Shown: positions 24,927 to 33,127 of the stretch, piece after piece | Layout of the letters: every line of letters begins with the position of its first letter | Numbering within the stretch: the first letter of the stretch is position 1 | Assembly (NCBI RefSeq): GCF_013409745.1 | Contig: NZ_JACCBH010000001.1 | Location: 2,232,001 to 2,296,000 of the forward strand | DNA: 64,000 nucleotides | DNA from: Microbacterium pseudoresistens | GTDB lineage: Bacteria; Actinomycetota; Actinomycetes; Actinomycetales; Microbacteriaceae | Direction of reading: 5' to 3' | Position numbers and translations under genes: made by a program | Notes under the pieces: model-generated | Databases searched by the model: none | Told to the model about the DNA's origin: nothing | The model's input: the letters and a program-made list of their open reading frames with translations, nothing else

Positions 24927-25763
24927 ATGACGGATGACAGGACCGCGCTCGTGCTGGGCGGTGGGGGAGTGACCGGGATCGCCTGGGCGACAGGACTGCT
25001 GCTCGGACTCGAACGCGGGGGGCTCGCGTTGCGCGATGCCGATCGCATCATCGGGACGTCGGCCGGCGCGGCCGTCGGCGCGCAGCTGACCGGCCCTCTC
25101 TCGCTCGACGACCTCTACGACCGCCAACTGTGCGGTGTCGTGCGGGAGCTCCCGGGCGGGCTCAGCGGCGCCGCGCTGCTGCGGATCGGGCTGCCCGTTG
25201 CGCTCCGCCACGATGCCGCCGCGGCGCTGCGCAGCATCGGACGGTTCGCCGCTTCCCGAGCGGAGGACCGCCGTGAGGCGCGACGACACGTCATCGAGCA
25301 ACGGCTCGACGGCGCCGATTGGGCAAGCGACCGCGACCTGGGCCTCACGGCGATCGACATCGACTCGGGCGAACGGGTGGTCTTCACCGCAGGCGGCCCG
25401 GCGAGTCTGGCCGACGCCGTCGAGGCCAGCTGCGCGGTACCCGGTGTGTGGCCGGTCGTCACGATCGACGGGCACCGCTACATGGACGGCGGAATGCGCT
25501 CGCCCGCCAACGTCGATCTCGCCGACGGCGCGTCACAAGCCGTCGTGATCGCGCCGATGCCCCGCGCGGCGCGCAAAGACACGGCTGCGCAGGTTGAGCT
25601 GTCAGCTCTGGGCATCCCGGGTGCGGTATTGTCGCCCGACGAGCAGTCGCGCGCGGCGATCGGCACGAATGCGCTGGATCCGAGTGCGCGCACGGCTGCG
25701 GCGCAGGCCGGGCTTGCGCAGGCCGTCCGCGACGCCGACGCTGTCGCCGCTGTCTGGGGCTGA
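24927..25763 (+). CDS. patatin-like phospholipase/acyl hydrolase
   Basis: The 278-residue protein has the patatin catalytic layout: oxyanion loop GGGGVTG (11-17), nucleophile serine S45 in GTSAG, and catalytic aspartate D187 in YMDGGMRSPAN, completing the Ser-Asp dyad. There is no signal peptide or transmembrane segment, so action on membrane lipids from the cytoplasmic side is likely (as inferred for bacterial RssA-type proteins). Substrate unknown. Leaderless start; neighbours unrelated. Confidence 0.9.
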   Translation: MTDDRTALVLGGGGVTGIAWATGLLLGLERGGLALRDADRIIGTSAGAAVGAQLTGPLSLDDLYDRQLCGVVRELPGGLSGAALLRIGLPVALRHDAAAALRSIGRFAASRAEDRREARRHVIEQRLDGADWASDRDLGLTAIDIDSGERVVFTAGGPASLADAVEASCAVPGVWPVVTIDGHRYMDGGMRSPANVDLADGASQAVVIAPMPRAARKDTAAQVELSALGIPGAVLSPDEQSRAAIGTNALDPSARTAAAQAGLAQAVRDADAVAAVWG

Positions 25764-25841
25764 GCGCGCGGCATCCGCTCTTCCCTCATCGGGCCGCCGG
25801 TGCGATCATGGCGACGAGGAGGATCCGGATCAGGAGGGACC

Positions 25842-26318
25842 ATGATCGAGCTGGAAGACGTGAGCGCCGATGACGACGGCGCCCTCACCGCGACGGCGGA
25901 GCTGGACGGTGTCGGACGCGTCACCGTCGAATACGAGCCCGACGAAGAGCTCGAGATCGATGTGCCCGACGACGAGGACGAGGATGAGGACGACGAGGAG
26001 CGCGAGGAGGGTGAGCCCGACGTCGGCCACCTCTGCGAACTGATCGGGCACGCGCTCGGGCGGCTCACTCCGGAGGTGCTCGACGCGCGAGCCATGGATG
26101 TCGTCACGCGTCTCACGGAGGAGACCGGCGGTGAGGAGGGCGATGATGCCGCCGACGTCGAGGCGGCGCTCGCGGCGGATCTGTCACTCGACGCCGTCTC
26201 CGTCATCGGGGACGGCACGCTCGCCCTGCTCTACCTCGCTCCGGACCAGTACCCCGGCTCGAGCATCCGCGCGCGCCTCGACGACGATCTCGCACTGGGC
26301 GACGTCGAAGTGGACTGA
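25842..26318 (+). CDS. acidic protein of unknown function
   Basis: The 158-residue protein has a very acidic central stretch (residues about 34-60, almost continuous Asp and Glu) between two ordered-looking parts. No cysteine pair, membrane segment or catalytic motif is visible. A CAGGAGGGAC ribosome site sets the start at 25842. The C-terminal half (VSVIGDGTLALLYLAPDQYPGSSIRARLD) looks like a small alpha/beta domain. I do not recognise the family. Confidence 0.65.
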   Translation: MIELEDVSADDDGALTATAELDGVGRVTVEYEPDEELEIDVPDDEDEDEDDEEREEGEPDVGHLCELIGHALGRLTPEVLDARAMDVVTRLTEETGGEEGDDAADVEAALAADLSLDAVSVIGDGTLALLYLAPDQYPGSSIRARLDDDLALGDVEVD

Positions 26319-26339
26319 GAGCGCCGCCCCGCGGTGCAT

Positions 26340-27563
26340 TCAGGTCGCGTCGCCGACCAGCACCGCCTCGGCGTCTTCCGCAGCATCGTGCGCGCGGGGC
26401 GCATCGAGGTGCCGAAGAGTGTTCCTGCCGAGGAAGACCACTCCCGCGGCGATGAGCACCGCCGCGGCGGCGAAGAAGTAGGGCACGGTCGCGTTGAACG
26501 CGTGCCAGAGAAGCGCGGCGATCGGCGGAGCAGCGGCACCGCCGAGGAAGCGCACGGCGGAATATGCCGACGATGCCACCGAACGGGGAAGGTCGGTCGC
26601 CTCCATGACGGCTTCCGTGAGCGCCGTGTTCATCACGCCGAGCAGGAGCCCGCCGATGACGATGCAGACGACGAGGGCCGCAGCGTTGGCGACGAGCAGG
26701 CCGGCGACGATGAGGTCGAGGGCCAGCAGGGGCAGGATGATCCAGATGATGCGGGTCAGCGGCATCCTGCGCATGAGGATCGGGGCCACCCAGACGCTGG
26801 TGACGGCCAGCGCGACGCCCCACCCGAAGAAGGTGAACCCGATGCCCATGGCGCCGAATCCGAGCGGGAACGGGGAGAAGGCGAGCAGGATGAAGAACCC
26901 GATGTTGTAGAACAGGGCAGCCACGGCCAGTACGGCCAGCGCCGGACGGCGAAGGGCGCGGAACGGCGCCGACAGCGGCATGCGCTCGCGCTTCTCGCCC
27001 GGGCCGCGCAGCAGCGTGAGCACGGCGACGAAGGCGATGGCCATGAGCACGGCGACCCCGAAGAACGGCCCGCGCCAGCTCTGTTCGCCGAGGAGTCCGC
27101 CCAGAAGCGGACCCACCGCGATGCCCAGGCCGAGGGCGGCCTCGTAGAGGATGATCGCGGCGCTGCTGCCGCCGGACGCCGCGCCGACGATGGTGGCGAG
27201 TGCCGTCGAGATGAACAGGGCGTTGCCCAGCCCCCAGCCCGCGCGGAAGCCGATCACGGCGTCGACGCTGCTGCTCATGGCGCACAGCAGGGCGAAGACG
27301 ACGACGAGTCCGAGCCCGATCATCAGCGTCGCCTTGGCGCCGATCCGGCTGGAGATCCAGCTGGTCACGAGCATCGCCAGGCCGGTGACGAGCAGGTAGC
27401 TGGTGAACAGCAGCTCGGTCTCGACGGGGCTGGCCTCGAGTGAGTCGGCGATGGCGGGCAGGATCGGGTCGACCAGGCCGATGCCCATGAAGGCGACGAC
27501 GCAGGCGAACGCGACGGCCCAGACCTGCGCGGGCTGGCGCCAGACGGAGGGGGTGGTGGTCAA
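26340..27563 (-). CDS. MFS transporter, probable drug or metabolite exporter
   Basis: The 407-residue protein has about 12 hydrophobic segments. The cytoplasmic loop after TM2 contains SRIGAKATLMIG, a degenerate form of MFS motif A, and YEAALGLGIAVGPLLGG resembles motif C of DHA1-type drug:H+ antiporters. The start is TTG 27563, overlapping the marR stop (TTGA), with GAAAGGA upstream. Direct coupling to a MarR regulator suggests an inducible efflux pump. The substrate is unknown. Confidence 0.88.
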   Translation of the reverse strand: MTTTPSVWRQPAQVWAVAFACVVAFMGIGLVDPILPAIADSLEASPVETELLFTSYLLVTGLAMLVTSWISSRIGAKATLMIGLGLVVVFALLCAMSSSVDAVIGFRAGWGLGNALFISTALATIVGAASGGSSAAIILYEAALGLGIAVGPLLGGLLGEQSWRGPFFGVAVLMAIAFVAVLTLLRGPGEKRERMPLSAPFRALRRPALAVLAVAALFYNIGFFILLAFSPFPLGFGAMGIGFTFFGWGVALAVTSVWVAPILMRRMPLTRIIWIILPLLALDLIVAGLLVANAAALVVCIVIGGLLLGVMNTALTEAVMEATDLPRSVASSAYSAVRFLGGAAAPPIAALLWHAFNATVPYFFAAAAVLIAAGVVFLGRNTLRHLDAPRAHDAAEDAEAVLVGDAT

Positions 27564-27991
27564 CGCGGGGTCCTTTCGGGGGCGGTGCGCGTGCGCAGGA
27601 TCTCGGCGGCACGACTCAGGTGCGTCCAGTCGTCGGCGTCGAGGTCGGCGAAACGCGGTTCGAGCACGGTCTGAAGCTCGCGACGCCATGACTCCAGCGC
27701 CGCGCGACCGTGCTCGGTGATCGATACGAGCGTCGCTCGGGAATCGGCGGGATCGGCCGAGCGCTCGGCGAGGCCGTCTTTCTCCAGCAGCCCGACCATC
27801 CGGGTCATCCCCGGCTGGGTCGTGCGGCTGCGGTGCGCGAGGTCTCCGACGCGCAGTGCGCCTTCGGTGTCGAGCACGCTCAACGCCCGCCACTGCGCGG
27901 CGGGCGTGTCGTTGCCGGTCTCATGGGCGGCGATGCGGGCCAGGGCATGGGCTGAGAACACGATCGACTGGATGACGTCGTCTCGATGCAT
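27560..27991 (-). CDS. MarR-family transcriptional regulator
   Basis: The 143-residue protein shows the MarR winged helix: ALRVGDLAHRSRTTQPGMTRMVGLLEKDGLAERSADPADSRATLVSITEHGR, with the DxR wing. The start is placed at ATG 27991, 6 nt after a TATACT -10 box; an upstream ATG at 28015 would lie before the promoter. Its TGA overlaps the TTG of the MFS gene, so the two are translated together and the regulator probably represses both until a ligand binds. An inverted repeat overlaps its own promoter. Confidence 0.9.
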   Translation of the reverse strand: MHRDDVIQSIVFSAHALARIAAHETGNDTPAAQWRALSVLDTEGALRVGDLAHRSRTTQPGMTRMVGLLEKDGLAERSADPADSRATLVSITEHGRAALESWRRELQTVLEPRFADLDADDWTHLSRAAEILRTRTAPERTPR

Positions 27992-28003
27992 ACTGAAAGT
28001 ATA
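27990..28003. promoter_or_regulatory. marR promoter and overlapping operator
   Basis: The -10 box TATACT (minus strand, 28003-27998) is followed by 6 nt and ATG 27991. The 13-nt palindrome ATACT-GAA-AGTAT (27990-28002) covers the -10 box, the transcription start and the first bases of the start codon. A repressor bound here would block marR-MFS expression. Confidence 0.6.
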
Positions 28004-28039
28004 TACCTCAGGCATGTAATGCTCCCGCGGAGTGGAGGC

Positions 28040-28834
28040 TCAGCGGCGTGCGCCCGCGATCCGCGAGGTGAGCTGATGCGCGTGCGCGAGCAGGGTGCGG
28101 CCGAGCGCGGGGCGGCGCTCGGGGCTGAACCGGAACTCCACGCCGGTGAGGCTCAGCGCCCATTGCGGATGCCCGTCGCGGTCGAACACGGCCGCCCCCA
28201 TGCCCCAGCTGCCCTCGACGATGAGGCCGGGGTTCACGGCGTACCCGCGCGCCTTGGTCTCGGCCAGGCGTGAGCGCAGGGGCTGTGCGTCGTGGGCACG
28301 GCCCCAGCGCTCCGGAAGCTCCGGATGGCGTTCCAGATACGCATCCACATCGTGGTCGTCCTGGAACGATAGGATCGCCAGGCCAGCACTGGCGACGCCG
28401 AGGGGAAAGCGCACGCCCTCGCTGAGCACGAAGGAGCGGATGGGGAATGACCCTTCCTCACGCAGCAGACACACCGTCTCGTCGGCGCGCCGCACGGAGA
28501 AGAAGGCGCTCTCCTCGGTCTTCACCGCGAGCGAGCGCACGATGTCGCGTGCGAGCTCGGTGACGTCGTACCGCGCCGCCGCCACCGTTCCCATGAGGTA
28601 CAGCTCGGGCCCTGGGAGCCAGCGAGCCGATGCGTCGTCCTGATCGACGAGTCCCTCCACCCGAAGCGCGGTGAGCAGGCGGTGCGCTGTGGAGCGGCTC
28701 AGACCGCTGTCTCTGGCGAGCTCGTGCAGCGATGCGCCGTCGGCCGAGGCGCTCACGCGACGCAGCAGGTCCGAGGCGCGGGCGATGGCCTGGGCGCCGG
28801 GCACCGTCCGGCGGGGGCGCTGCTGCTGTTCCAT
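28040..28834 (-). CDS. IclR-family transcriptional regulator
   Basis: The 264-residue protein has an N-terminal winged helix (SLHELARDSGLSRSTAHRLLTALRVEGLVDQD) and the C-terminal IclR effector domain (RADETVCLLREEGSFPIRSFVLSEGVRFPLGVASAGLAILSF, later RGYAVNPGLIVEGSWGMGAAVFD). It is leaderless, with TAGCGT 7 nt before the ATG. It is divergent from the CoA-transferase/thiolase operon, and IclR proteins in this position (PcaR type) normally control the adjacent catabolic genes. The ligand is likely a keto acid or its CoA ester, by analogy only. Confidence 0.92.
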   Translation of the reverse strand: MEQQQRPRRTVPGAQAIARASDLLRRVSASADGASLHELARDSGLSRSTAHRLLTALRVEGLVDQDDASARWLPGPELYLMGTVAAARYDVTELARDIVRSLAVKTEESAFFSVRRADETVCLLREEGSFPIRSFVLSEGVRFPLGVASAGLAILSFQDDHDVDAYLERHPELPERWGRAHDAQPLRSRLAETKARGYAVNPGLIVEGSWGMGAAVFDRDGHPQWALSLTGVEFRFSPERRPALGRTLLAHAHQLTSRIAGARR

Positions 28835-28835
28835 A

Positions 28836-28866
28836 ATGTGGACGCTATCGATCGGGGCGCCCACAT
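28836..28866. promoter_or_regulatory. possible IclR operator in the divergent promoter region
   Basis: ATGTGG (28836-28841) and CCACAT (28861-28866) form an inverted repeat with a 19-nt spacer that covers the iclR -10 box TAGCGT (28847-28842, minus strand). Suggestive only: IclR sites are usually shorter palindromes. Confidence 0.3.
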
Positions 28867-28936
28867 CGCAAGCACGGGCTTGGCCGCGCGCCGTCGGAGT
28901 CGGAAGCTGGAGGGAACGACACGAAGGAGTGCAGGC

Positions 28937-29722
28937 GTGATCGACAAGACCTGGGCGACGGCCGCCGATGCCGTGGCAGACATCCCCGACGGGGCCTCGC
29001 TGGCCGTGGGCGGCTTCGGCCTGTCCGGAAACCCGTCGCAGCTGATCGAAGCTCTGCTCGCCCAGGGCACGGGCGACCTCAGCGTCGTGAGCAACAACTG
29101 CGGTGTCGACGAGTGGGGACTGGGCATGCTGCTCGGTGCCCGGCGCATCCGGAAGATGACCTCGTCGTACGTCGGCGAGAACAAGGAGTTCGAACGGCAG
29201 TTCCTCTCCGGTGAGCTCGAGCTCGAGCTCACCCCTCAAGGCACGCTCGCCGAGAAGCTGCGCGCCGGAGGATCCGGGATCGCCGCATTCTACACGCAGA
29301 CCGGTGTGGGCACGCAGGTCGCAGAGGGTGGACTGCCCCGCCGCTACAACGCCGACGGCTCGGTCGCCCAGGCCTCGCCCGCCAAGGATGTGCGGGCCTT
29401 CGACGTCGACGGCGAGATGAAGGAGTTCGTGCTGGAGGAGGCGATCCGCACCGATTACGCCCTCGTACACGCCGCCGTCGGCGACCGGCACGGCAATCTC
29501 GTCTTCAACAAGGCCGCGCGCAATTTCAACCCGCTCGCCGCGATGGCGGGCAGAGTCTGCATCGCCCAGGTCGAGCGGCTCGTCGAGCCCGGCGAGCTGG
29601 AACCGGATGCGATCCATCTTCCCGGCGTGTTCGTGCACCGCGTGGTGGAGGTCGGCGTCGACATCGAGAAGCGGATCGAACGGCGCACCGTTCGCGATTC
29701 CGTCGGAAGCGAAGGAGTCTGA
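28937..29722 (+). CDS. 3-oxoacid CoA-transferase subunit A
   Basis: The protein has 261 residues. It is the alpha subunit of a succinyl-CoA:3-ketoacid CoA-transferase (SCOT/ScoA-PcaI type). [31 protein letters not shown] and the FYTQTGVGT segment are family signatures. Start GTG 28937 with a GAAGGAG ribosome site. It forms an operon with subunit B (1 nt apart) and a thiolase, so together they convert acetoacetate (or beta-ketoadipate) to its CoA ester and cleave it thiolytically. Acetoacetate versus beta-ketoadipate cannot be decided from sequence; no other protocatechuate genes are in the window. Confidence 0.9.
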   Translation: MIDKTWATAADAVADIPDGASLAVGGFGLSGNPSQLIEALLAQGTGDLSVVSNNCGVDEWGLGMLLGARRIRKMTSSYVGENKEFERQFLSGELELELTPQGTLAEKLRAGGSGIAAFYTQTGVGTQVAEGGLPRRYNADGSVAQASPAKDVRAFDVDGEMKEFVLEEAIRTDYALVHAAVGDRHGNLVFNKAARNFNPLAAMAGRVCIAQVERLVEPGELEPDAIHLPGVFVHRVVEVGVDIEKRIERRTVRDSVGSEGV

Positions 29723-29723
29723 C

Positions 29724-30377
29724 ATGGCGCTCACCCGAACCGAGATGGCGGCGCGCGCCGCCCGAGAGCTCGCCGACGGATCGTACGTGAACCTCGGCAT
29801 CGGGCTGCCCACGCTCGTGCCCAACTACGTGCCCGACGATGTGACCGTCGTGCTGCAGTCGGAGAACGGCATCCTCGGCGTGGGGCCGTACCCCACGGAG
29901 GAGAACATCGATCCCGACCTCATCAACGCGGGCAAGGAGACGGTCACCACTCTTCCCGGCACCGCCTTCTTCGACTCCGCGACGAGCTTCGGAATGATCC
30001 GGGGCGGCAAGATCGACGCGGCGATTCTCGGAGCGATGCAGGTGTCGGCCACGGGCGATCTTGCCAACTGGATGATCCCCGGGAAGATGGTGAAGGGGCC
30101 CGGAGGTGCGATGGATCTCGTGCACGGCGCGGGACGGCTCATCATCCTCATGGAGCATGTCGCCAAAGACGGGTCGGCCAAGATCGTGAACGAGTGCTCG
30201 CTGCCGCTGACGGGGCGGGGCGTGGTCGACCGCATCATCACCGACCTCGCCGTGATCGACGTGACGCCCGAGGGCCTGGTGCTCGTGGAGACCGCACCAG
30301 GCGTGAGCGTCGACGACGTCATCGCCGCCACCGAGCCCGACCTGACCGTTCCCGAGACCCTGAAGGCGACCGCATGA
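29724..30377 (+). CDS. 3-oxoacid CoA-transferase subunit B
   Basis: The 217-residue beta subunit carries the catalytic glutamate E47 in QSENGILG, which forms the enzyme-CoA thioester. [14 protein letters not shown] and [14 protein letters not shown] are typical. Start ATG 29724, one base after the stop of subunit A, with GCGAAGGAG upstream. Its last bases overlap the thiolase start (ATGA). Confidence 0.93.
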   Translation: MALTRTEMAARAARELADGSYVNLGIGLPTLVPNYVPDDVTVVLQSENGILGVGPYPTEENIDPDLINAGKETVTTLPGTAFFDSATSFGMIRGGKIDAAILGAMQVSATGDLANWMIPGKMVKGPGGAMDLVHGAGRLIILMEHVAKDGSAKIVNECSLPLTGRGVVDRIITDLAVIDVTPEGLVLVETAPGVSVDDVIAATEPDLTVPETLKATA

Positions 30378-31564
30378 CCTCCCCCTCCGAAGACATCGTC
30401 ATCGTCGCGGCGGCCCGCACCCCGCAGGGGCGGCTCAAGGGCCAGCTTGCCCCGTTCACGGCCCCGCAGCTCGGCGCGCTCGCGATCCGCGGCGCGCTGG
30501 ATATGGGCGGGGTGGATGCCGGCGCGATCGACGCCGTCATCGTCGGCCAGGTGCTCGCCGCCGGCTCCGGTCAGAACGCCGCGCGACAGGCCGCCGTCGG
30601 GGCGGGGATCGGCTGGGATGTCCCGGCTCATTCCGTCAACAAGGTGTGTCTGTCGGGCCTGACCGCGATCATCGATGCGGCGCGGATGATCCGCACCGGG
30701 GATGCGCTGACCGTCGTCGCGGCGGGAATGGAGTCGATGACCCGCGCTCCGCATCTGCTCATGGGATCGCGCGACGGCTGGGCCTACGGCTCGATCGAGG
30801 TGCTCGATCACATGGCCTTCGACGGGCTGACCGACGCGTACGACCAGGAGAGCATGGGGGCTTCGACCGAGCGGCACAACCCGCGCTTCGAGGTGACGCG
30901 CGAGCAGCAGGATGCGGTGGCCGCCCGCTCGCACCAGCGCGCGGCCGCCGCGGCCCGAGAAGGCGTGTTCGAGGCCGAGATCGTGCCGGTGACCGTGCCG
31001 CAGCGCAAGGGCGATCCGATCGTCGTGACCGCCGACGAGGGCGTGCGCCCTGACACGACGCCCGAGACGCTCGCGAAGCTGCGCCCCGCCTTCGCCGAGG
31101 GCGGGACGATCACTGCCGGCAACTCCTCGCAGATCTCCGACGGTGCCTCGGCGGTGATCGTCACCACTCGCGCCAACGCCGAGGCGCAGGGCTGGGAGGT
31201 GCTCGCCGCGCTGGGCGCGAGCGGACAGACCGCCGGGCCCGACAACTCGCTGCAGGCGCAGCCGGCTCAGGCGATCCGCGCGGCGCTGGAGAAGCAGGGG
31301 ATCGGGGCGGAGGAGCTCGATCTCGTCGAGATCAACGAGGCGTTCGGCGCGGTCGTGGAGCGCTCGCAGCGCGAGCTGGGGCTCTCCCACGACGTCGTCA
31401 ACATCCACGGCGGCGGCATCGCGATGGGGCACCCCATCGGCGTGTCGGGAAACCGTCTCGTCGTGCACGCGGCGCACGAACTGGCCCGCCGCGGCTCCGG
31501 CACGGCGGTCGTGTCGCTGTGCGGCGGCGGCGGTCAGGGAGACGCGCTGATCCTCACCCGCTGA
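30374..31564 (+). CDS. acetyl-CoA acetyltransferase (thiolase)
   Basis: The 396-residue protein is a degradative thiolase. The acylated cysteine is C92 (NKVCLSG). The C-terminal catalytic His is in [14 protein letters not shown] (about 352) and the second cysteine is in [11 protein letters not shown] (about 382). It cleaves 3-ketoacyl-CoA with CoA to acetyl-CoA. Overlaps the transferase B gene by 4 bp. The typical N-terminus of PcaF (beta-ketoadipyl-CoA thiolase) with its GRYGG segment is not seen, so acetoacetyl-CoA is the better guess. It ends 6 nt before a convergent gene. Confidence 0.92.
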   Translation: MTSPSEDIVIVAAARTPQGRLKGQLAPFTAPQLGALAIRGALDMGGVDAGAIDAVIVGQVLAAGSGQNAARQAAVGAGIGWDVPAHSVNKVCLSGLTAIIDAARMIRTGDALTVVAAGMESMTRAPHLLMGSRDGWAYGSIEVLDHMAFDGLTDAYDQESMGASTERHNPRFEVTREQQDAVAARSHQRAAAAAREGVFEAEIVPVTVPQRKGDPIVVTADEGVRPDTTPETLAKLRPAFAEGGTITAGNSSQISDGASAVIVTTRANAEAQGWEVLAALGASGQTAGPDNSLQAQPAQAIRAALEKQGIGAEELDLVEINEAFGAVVERSQRELGLSHDVVNIHGGGIAMGHPIGVSGNRLVVHAAHELARRGSGTAVVSLCGGGGQGDALILTR

Positions 31565-31570
31565 GCCGGC

Positions 31571-31864
31571 TCAACGGCGCTGCGTCTCCCGTGCCTTCTT
31601 CTCGGCCTTCTCCACCTGCTTGATCTGCTTCGCTGTGCGCTTCTCCTGCGTGTCGGCGACGGGGGAGTCGGGAGCGACCGGCACGCCTTTCTGGTCGCGA
31701 CGCATGTCGACGATCGCCCCGATCGAGAGGGCGAGAGTGATGCCCCAGCTGATCCAGGCCAGCACGGCCCGCCAGGTGATCGGCGCGTCGCGCGAGCCCC
31801 GCAGCAGGGAGATGCCGCCCGTGACGGCGCTGAACAGTCCGCTGGCGAAGACGTAGTTGCGCAT
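31571..31864 (-). CDS. small membrane protein with a charged C-terminal helix
   Basis: The 97-residue protein has two hydrophobic segments (about 5-20 and 31-50) followed by a basic, Lys/Glu-rich tail (KQIKQVEKAEKKARE) that should form a long charged helix. Function unknown. The start ATG 31864 lies 6 nt after a -10 box that shares its first three bases with the stop codon of the upstream aminotransferase gene. Confidence 0.7.
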   Translation of the reverse strand: MRNYVFASGLFSAVTGGISLLRGSRDAPITWRAVLAWISWGITLALSIGAIVDMRRDQKGVPVAPDSPVADTQEKRTAKQIKQVEKAEKKARETQRR

Positions 31865-31870
31865 GAGACC

Positions 31871-31876
31871 ACGCTA
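31871..31876 (-). promoter_or_regulatory. -10 box overlapping the aminotransferase stop codon
   Basis: TAGCGT on the minus strand; its TAG is the stop codon of the aminotransferase gene. It is followed by 6 nt (ggtctc) and ATG 31864, predicting a leaderless transcript. Confidence 0.6.
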
Positions 31877-33055
31877 CCCGGCGAGGGCGACGCCGAGGCG
31901 ACGGATTCCCTCGTGAATGCGACCCGGAGCATATGTCGTGAACGACAGTCGCAGCGTGCGCGGGTCGGCGGCACCCGAGTAGAACGGGGCTCCCGGCACG
32001 AACGCGACGTCATGGGCGAGGGCATGAGTGAGCGCGGTCGTCGCATCGGCGCCCTCGGGCAGCCGCACCCAGAGGAACATTCCACCCTCCGGCGCATTCC
32101 ACGCGCTCCCGGCGGGCAGGTGCGCCGACAGCGCCTCGAGCATGGCGTCGCGCCGCTGCGCATAGGCCGTGCGGATGCGGTCGAGGGCCGCATCGCCCCG
32201 CCCGGAGGCGAGGTAGTGCGCGGCGGCGGCCTGATCGATCGTCGAGGTGTGCAGATCGGCTGCCTGCTTGGCGATCGTCGCGGCGCGCCGCACGTCGCCC
32301 GTGGAGCGCAGCCAGCCGATGCGCAGGCCCGGAGCGATCACCTTCGAGAAACTGCCCAGGCTCAGCACGTGGTCGGGGGCGAAGGCGGCCAGCGATGGCA
32401 GCGCCGTGCCTTCGTACCGCAGCTGGCGGTACGGCTCGTCTTCGACGATGCGGAACCCGCGGTGTTCGGCGATGGCGGCGATACCGCGGCGCGCCTCGAC
32501 GTCGTGCGAGCGGCCGGTGGGGTTCTGGAAGGTGGGGACGATGTAGAAGAACTTCGGCGCATGCACGGCGGCGGCCCGGTCCAGAGCATCCAGATCGATC
32601 CCGTCGTCGCCGTGCGGCACGGCGACGATGCGGGCTCCCGCCAGCGCGAAGGTCTGCAGCGCGGCGAGATAGCAGGGCTCCTCGACGAGGATGACGTCTC
32701 CTGGGTCGACGAGCACAGTGGAGAGCAGGCCGAGCCCCTGCTGCGAGCCGGTCGTGATCACGAGGTCGTCGGCCGAGGTCTGCACGCCGTCGGCGGTGTA
32801 AGCAGCCGCGACGAGCGTCCGCAACGACGAGTCGCCCTCGGACGTCGAATACTGCAGCACCGAGGGAGAGGAGAGCACGGCGTCGTACGCCGCACGGATG
32901 CCGTCGACGTCGAACAGCTCCGGTGCCGGCAGTCCGCCTGCGAACGAGATCACCGCCGGGCGCTCGGTGAGTGCCAGCAGATCGCGCACGGGAGAGGTGC
33001 GCGCCGACCCGGCGCGCTGCGAGACGGAGGGGAGGTCGGAAACGAGCGGAGCCAT
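31874..33055 (-). CDS. PLP-dependent aminotransferase, class I/II (2-aminoadipate/valine-pyruvate-like)
   Basis: The 393-residue fold-type I enzyme has the PLP lysine K238 in GSFSKVIAPGLRIGW. SFAGGLPAPELF near the N-terminus, TGSQQGLGLL, EEPCYLAAL and VPTFQNPTGRS match the LysN/ARO8-like group, which includes 2-aminoadipate aminotransferases and free-standing relatives of MocR C-terminal domains. There is no DNA-binding domain here. The true amino-acid substrate is uncertain. Leaderless start at 33055; stops in TAG. Confidence 0.88.
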   Translation of the reverse strand: MAPLVSDLPSVSQRAGSARTSPVRDLLALTERPAVISFAGGLPAPELFDVDGIRAAYDAVLSSPSVLQYSTSEGDSSLRTLVAAAYTADGVQTSADDLVITTGSQQGLGLLSTVLVDPGDVILVEEPCYLAALQTFALAGARIVAVPHGDDGIDLDALDRAAAVHAPKFFYIVPTFQNPTGRSHDVEARRGIAAIAEHRGFRIVEDEPYRQLRYEGTALPSLAAFAPDHVLSLGSFSKVIAPGLRIGWLRSTGDVRRAATIAKQAADLHTSTIDQAAAAHYLASGRGDAALDRIRTAYAQRRDAMLEALSAHLPAGSAWNAPEGGMFLWVRLPEGADATTALTHALAHDVAFVPGAPFYSGAADPRTLRLSFTTYAPGRIHEGIRRLGVALAG

Positions 33056-33061
33056 GAGAAG

Positions 33062-33067
33062 AACCTA
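33062..33067 (-). promoter_or_regulatory. -10 box of the leaderless aminotransferase gene
   Basis: TAGGTT on the minus strand followed by 6 nt (cttctc) and ATG 33055. Confidence 0.55.
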
Positions 33068-33087
33068 GGGCACGTTGCTGCGGCGCC

Positions 33088-33093
33088 TACGAT
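33088..33093 (+). promoter_or_regulatory. -10 box of the MFS gene at 33128
   Basis: TACGAT with a predicted start near 33100. It overlaps an in-frame ATG (33092), which argues that the real start codon is the later ATG 33128. Confidence 0.4.
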
Positions 33094-33127
33094 GGACGAG
33101 CGGTCGCCGAAGGCCCCGCCTCCAGCC

